DNA from: Paenibacillus polysaccharolyticus
Lineage (GTDB): Bacteria > Bacillota > Bacilli > Paenibacillales > Paenibacillaceae
Reading direction: 5' to 3'
DNA length: 64,000 nt
NCBI RefSeq assembly: GCF_900102085.1
Contig: NZ_FMVM01000002.1
Location: 62,001 to 126,000, forward strand
The notes beneath the pieces were generated by a model. That model was not told where the DNA came from. It was given only the letters and a program-made list of their open reading frames with translations, and did no database searches. Each line of letters opens with the position of its first letter. Positions within the stretch are counted from its first letter, which is position 1. Positions 60,744-64,000 of this stretch are shown here, piece by piece. Made by a program: the position numbers and the translations under genes.

Positions 60744-62825
60744 ATGAATTTGATACGAAAAAAAAGAATGTCCATCGTTGCCATGACCTTGGCATTTGCG
60801 ATGTTAACGCCCACAGCTGCATATGCTACCGAGCTTCCAGGTAGACTAGACTACGGATTGACTCAAAAATCAGTTGTAGCGAAAACGAAAACACTGACCG
60901 AAACCTACGGTGTCGCGAGTGTACAGTACGCACTTATCGATGGAGGGGAGATCGTTCTCTCTGGACAGACAGGAATGAATGACCCGGAGAATCGTGTGCC
61001 ACTCACGTCAAACACCATGTATGGCATAGGATCGACAAGTAAAATGTTTCTCACAACCGCTGTCATGAAGTTGGTGGATGAGGGCAAAGTGAAATTGGAC
61101 GATCCTGTAGTGGGTTATATTCCTGAATTTAAAATGAAGGACAAGCGTTATGCTCAGATTACAGTACGTATGCTGTTAAATCATTCATCGGGATTACTTG
61201 GCACATCCAGTAATAGCGCGATTCTGTTCGAAGATCCAGATACACACGCACATGATACATTACTGGAACAGTTAGCCTCACAACATTTGAAGGCAGATCC
61301 TGGAGCTTACTCGGTTTATAGTAATGACGGGTTTTCATTAGCTGAGATTCTGGTAGAACGAGTTAGCAGGTTGAGTTTTACGGAATTCATGCATCGTCAT
61401 ATCACCACACCTCTAGGCATGAATCATACCAAGACGCCACAAGATCCGCTCGATGTGAAACACATGGCAACGACATACTCCCCCAAGAAGGAACGGCAGC
61501 CTTTGGAGACAACCAATATGATTGCTTCAGGTGGCATCTATTCCACAGCCGAAGATTTAGTGAAGCTGTCACAAGTATTCACGAACGAGAAGAATGGTGT
61601 TCTTTCCGAAGAATCAGCGAAAGCTACCGGACAGGAAGAGTACAAGAGGGGAATGTGGCCAGAGGACGGTGATTCATCCATTGCGTATGGACTTGGGTGG
61701 GATAGTGTAAACTTGTTTCCGTTCAATCAGTATGGGATCAAGGCATGGACTAAAGGCGGAAATACAATTGCTTATCATTCCTCTCTGATTGTATTGCCTG
61801 AGTATAATATGGCTGCAGCCGTTACATCTTCGGGAGGTTCAAGTTCAACGAATCAATTGATTGCAACAGAGCTGTTGCTAAGTAGCCTGGAAGAAAAGAA
61901 GCTGATTCCGGAGCGTAAACCGGAGAAGTCACATGGAGTACCTGTGAAAGCAGAGATGCCGAAGGAAGAGATGAAACATTCAGGAATCTATGGTGGCGGA
62001 GCCAACATGTTGATGAAGCTGGATGTTCAGGAGAATGGGCAACTCACGATGTCGATGTTAGCGACACCAAATAGCCCGAAACAGACGTACACCTATATTG
62101 CTGACGGTTCTTTTGTGAATGAGGCAGGTACGGAGAAAGTGAAATTTGTTAAGGAAGATAACGGAAATACGTATCTTTGGACACGTTCGTATCAATCGGC
62201 TCCTGGGCTCGGTCAGCTTGCTTCTTCGGAGTATAAGGCTGAAAAGCTTCAAGCCAATCTATTGTCAGACGAAGCCAAAGCTGCGTGGCAAGCGCGTGTG
62301 GGTAAAGCGTATGTACTCGTGAATGAGAAACATACCTCGACTCTATATAATACAGCAATGCCGCTGATACCTATTCAGTTGTTAAGTGAGTTACCAGGTT
62401 ATATTTATACGAATGCTATTACGGATGGGGATCAGGCTGTGAATCAATTGCAGATTCCGGGTGTAGCAGGTCGTGATACGATGGAATTTACCTTTTACAA
62501 ACAAGACGGTGTGGAGTATGTGTCACAAGGAGGCAATATATATGCCAACCAGGATATCGTGAAACCGATCTATGCAGGTCAGCAATCCAAAACGACGATC
62601 CAGTCGAATGGTTATGCCAAATGGTTCTCGATTCCAGCTGCGGCTCGCGGGAAAGAAATGAAAGTGAATTTGCCCTCCGATGGTTCATTTGTTGTGTATG
62701 ATGCGTCTGGTGCCAGTCTGAATCACAGCGTAGTCAGTGGTCAATCGACAATGGTACTGCCCGAGAGAGGCTACCTTGTCTTTGCTGGTGAAGCTGGATC
62801 AGTCTTTGAGATTACGTTAAAATAA
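60744..62825 (+). CDS. Secreted serine hydrolase of the beta-lactamase superfamily
   Basis: 693 aa, longer than the usual 350-450. Signal peptide ([28 protein letters not shown], cleavage about 28). Hydrolase domain with STSK (about 97-100), YSNDGFS (about 195-201) and a later HSSL segment in place of K-T-G. The last 300 residues form two beta-sandwich-like modules (from about 420) with [13 protein letters not shown] and the final [59 protein letters not shown], a jelly-roll type. Probably an extracellular esterase or peptidase. AGGAGAAG precedes the ATG. Confidence 0.85.
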   Translation: MNLIRKKRMSIVAMTLAFAMLTPTAAYATELPGRLDYGLTQKSVVAKTKTLTETYGVASVQYALIDGGEIVLSGQTGMNDPENRVPLTSNTMYGIGSTSKMFLTTAVMKLVDEGKVKLDDPVVGYIPEFKMKDKRYAQITVRMLLNHSSGLLGTSSNSAILFEDPDTHAHDTLLEQLASQHLKADPGAYSVYSNDGFSLAEILVERVSRLSFTEFMHRHITTPLGMNHTKTPQDPLDVKHMATTYSPKKERQPLETTNMIASGGIYSTAEDLVKLSQVFTNEKNGVLSEESAKATGQEEYKRGMWPEDGDSSIAYGLGWDSVNLFPFNQYGIKAWTKGGNTIAYHSSLIVLPEYNMAAAVTSSGGSSSTNQLIATELLLSSLEEKKLIPERKPEKSHGVPVKAEMPKEEMKHSGIYGGGANMLMKLDVQENGQLTMSMLATPNSPKQTYTYIADGSFVNEAGTEKVKFVKEDNGNTYLWTRSYQSAPGLGQLASSEYKAEKLQANLLSDEAKAAWQARVGKAYVLVNEKHTSTLYNTAMPLIPIQLLSELPGYIYTNAITDGDQAVNQLQIPGVAGRDTMEFTFYKQDGVEYVSQGGNIYANQDIVKPIYAGQQSKTTIQSNGYAKWFSIPAAARGKEMKVNLPSDGSFVVYDASGASLNHSVVSGQSTMVLPERGYLVFAGEAGSVFEITLK

Positions 62826-63128
62826 AGCATGAACCCATCTTAAGAATTATAGTTTATCGATTGAGAATTAATGCATATCTATAAGATAGCCAAAAAGTCG
62901 CATTTTGCGGCTTTTTGGCATTTTAATGTTTCAAATTTAAAATTTAAGTTTCGACAACCTGACCACCAGGGTAAGTATAAGAGGACTTTTACAAGTGGAT
63001 TGAAGAAATGCCATGGAAACAAAAATGAAGGTGGGTAGAAAGAGCATTGATTGGTCAAGAGCTGAGAATAATAACCTTAGCATGATTCGGGACATACGTA
63101 TGGCATGACGTCAAGACGAGGAGGACAT
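62826..63128. other. Intergenic region before the amino-acid transporter gene
   Basis: Holds the terminator at 62889-62919. From 62940 to 63110 I see no gene or clear promoter. Confidence 0.5.
62889..62919 (+). terminator. Strong terminator of the serine hydrolase
   Basis: GCCAAAAAGTCGC/GCGGCTTTTTGGC, 13-bp stem (one G-U) around ATTTT, with AT-rich flank. Confidence 0.85.
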
Positions 63129-64000
63129 ATGAAGAATAACAGGATTACATTAATTATACTTACCATGGTGCTGCTTCTGGTGTCCGGCTTTACAGGTTGG
63201 ACGGGAAGTGTGCAGGCACAATCGGATTCGGGCCAAACTTATGTGATCGGTACCGACATTACCTTCGCACCGTTTGAATTTGAGGATATAAACGGAGAAC
63301 TTGTCGGCATTGACATGGATATCCTTGCAGCGATTGCGAAGGACCAGAATTTCAAATATGAGATCAAAGCCTTAGGTTTTAACGCAGCGGTGCAGGCACT
63401 GGAATCCAATCAAGTAGATGGTGTTATTGCAGGTATGAGTATTACGGATGAACGTAAAACCCAATTTGATTTTTCCGATATGTATTTTGAATCAGGCGTT
63501 GTTATGGGCATTAAAGCGAACAATGATACAATAAAAAGCTATGAGGATCTGCGTGGTAAAAAGGTTGCAGTAAAAACGGGGACGGAAGGGTATCGTTTTG
63601 CTGAAGCGAACGCATCTAAGTATGGGTTTACCATTGTACCTTTTGATGATTCGGCGCTAATGTATGAAGATGTGAAAACGGGAAATTCTGCAGCCTGTTT
63701 TGATGATTACCCTGTATTGAAATATGGGGAGAATCAAAAAAACGGACTGAAAGTTGTTACAGAACCAGAAAAAGGTGCCCCTTACGGCTTTGCTGTAAGT
63801 AAAGGTAAAAACCAGGAGTTGCTGCAGAAGTTTAATGCAGGCCTTGCAAACATCAAGGAAAGCGGTGAATACAAGCGTATTGTAGATAAGTATATAGGTG
63901 ACAATGCGGAGACTGTTGCAAGCCTGGGACGGATGGAACTTGTAATCAAGTCTCTTCCATCCTTGCTGAAAGGTTTGGGAAACACACTTTTATATACGAT
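63129..64000 (+). CDS. Amino-acid ABC transporter binding protein-permease fusion (partial)
   Basis: Open to the right edge of the window: 290 complete codons seen. Signal peptide (residues 1-31, ending VQAQS), then a type II solute-binding domain typical of polar amino acids (glutamine/arginine): IGTDITFAPFEFEDINGELVGIDMDILAAIAK, VDGVIAGMSITDERKTQFDFSDMYFESGVVMGIKA, LRGKKVAVKTGTEGYRFA. After about residue 263 the sequence changes to LVIKSLPSLLKGLGNTLLYT, the first part of a GlnP-like HisMQ permease, so binding and permease parts are fused as in GlnPQ of lactic acid bacteria. GAGGAGG precedes the ATG. The ATPase gene should follow outside the window. Confidence 0.9.
   Translation, partial: MKNNRITLIILTMVLLLVSGFTGWTGSVQAQSDSGQTYVIGTDITFAPFEFEDINGELVGIDMDILAAIAKDQNFKYEIKALGFNAAVQALESNQVDGVIAGMSITDERKTQFDFSDMYFESGVVMGIKANNDTIKSYEDLRGKKVAVKTGTEGYRFAEANASKYGFTIVPFDDSALMYEDVKTGNSAACFDDYPVLKYGENQKNGLKVVTEPEKGAPYGFAVSKGKNQELLQKFNAGLANIKESGEYKRIVDKYIGDNAETVASLGRMELVIKSLPSLLKGLGNTLLYT

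Overview
The window reads as chromosome of a low-to-mid GC Gram-positive Bacillota, most like Paenibacillus. The reasons are strong AGGAGG-type ribosome binding sites with ATG/GTG/TTG starts, a YojF-BshB2 bacillithiol pair, HelD, UppP, a B. subtilis-like rbsRKDACB operon, sigma-A promoters, and many short hairpin-plus-T-run terminators. There is no rRNA, tRNA, CRISPR array, prophage or intact insertion sequence, and the species cannot be named.

Layout. 0-4.3 kb: end of a short-chain dehydrogenase, murB, an unknown anchored protein, a DUF817 membrane protein, and yojF-bshB2. 4.4-8.7 kb: a nosDLYF-type copper-maturation operon ending in a thioredoxin-like protein, without nosZ. 8.7-13.2 kb: TetR/FAD-oxidoreductase and HxlR/flavin-reductase divergent pairs and an MBL-fold hydrolase. 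13.2-19.1 kb: a beta-glucoside island (6-phospho-beta-glucosidase, MFS transporter, RpiR regulator, PTS EIIBCA) in which the PTS gene has an in-frame stop and the regulator has no standard start codon. 19.2-24.8 kb: metE without a SAM riboswitch, a stand-alone Mrr-N-like domain protein, uppP, and a Fur-type iron-siderophore lipoprotein. 24.8-28.7 kb: AraC and MerR regulators, zinc alcohol dehydrogenase and aldo/keto reductase. 29-37.8 kb: HelD, a C26 peptidase, a DoxX/response regulator/MarR group marked by GCTATAGC-centred palindromes, and an MMPL exporter with its TetR. 37.8-41.3 kb: a 1.1 kb non-coding stretch with a large structured RNA and a terminator, followed by the two carboxy(nor)spermidine genes. 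41.4-49 kb: SDR/MerR pair, YitT, cyclase, small ORF, serine hydrolase, DUF4309 protein, EamA exporter. 49.1-54.9 kb: complete ribose operon. 55-64 kb: a small ORF and a dispersed repeat, a YggS-BenE-GlyA operon facing a MocR regulator, a long serine hydrolase, and a truncated amino-acid ABC binding/permease fusion.

The most unusual items are: (1) the structured RNA at 38.39-38.64 kb, whose nested long-range helices close over hairpins and a three-way junction, followed by an intrinsic terminator about 120 nt before the spermidine genes; (2) a roughly 165-180 bp non-coding repeat present twice (44.55 and 55.35 kb); (3) near-identical control regions, at the same distance from the start codon, in front of the beta-glucosidase and the interrupted PTS gene; (4) two MerR-type 19-bp-spacer promoters with dyads; and (5) a set of GCTATAGC palindromes in intergenic regions.
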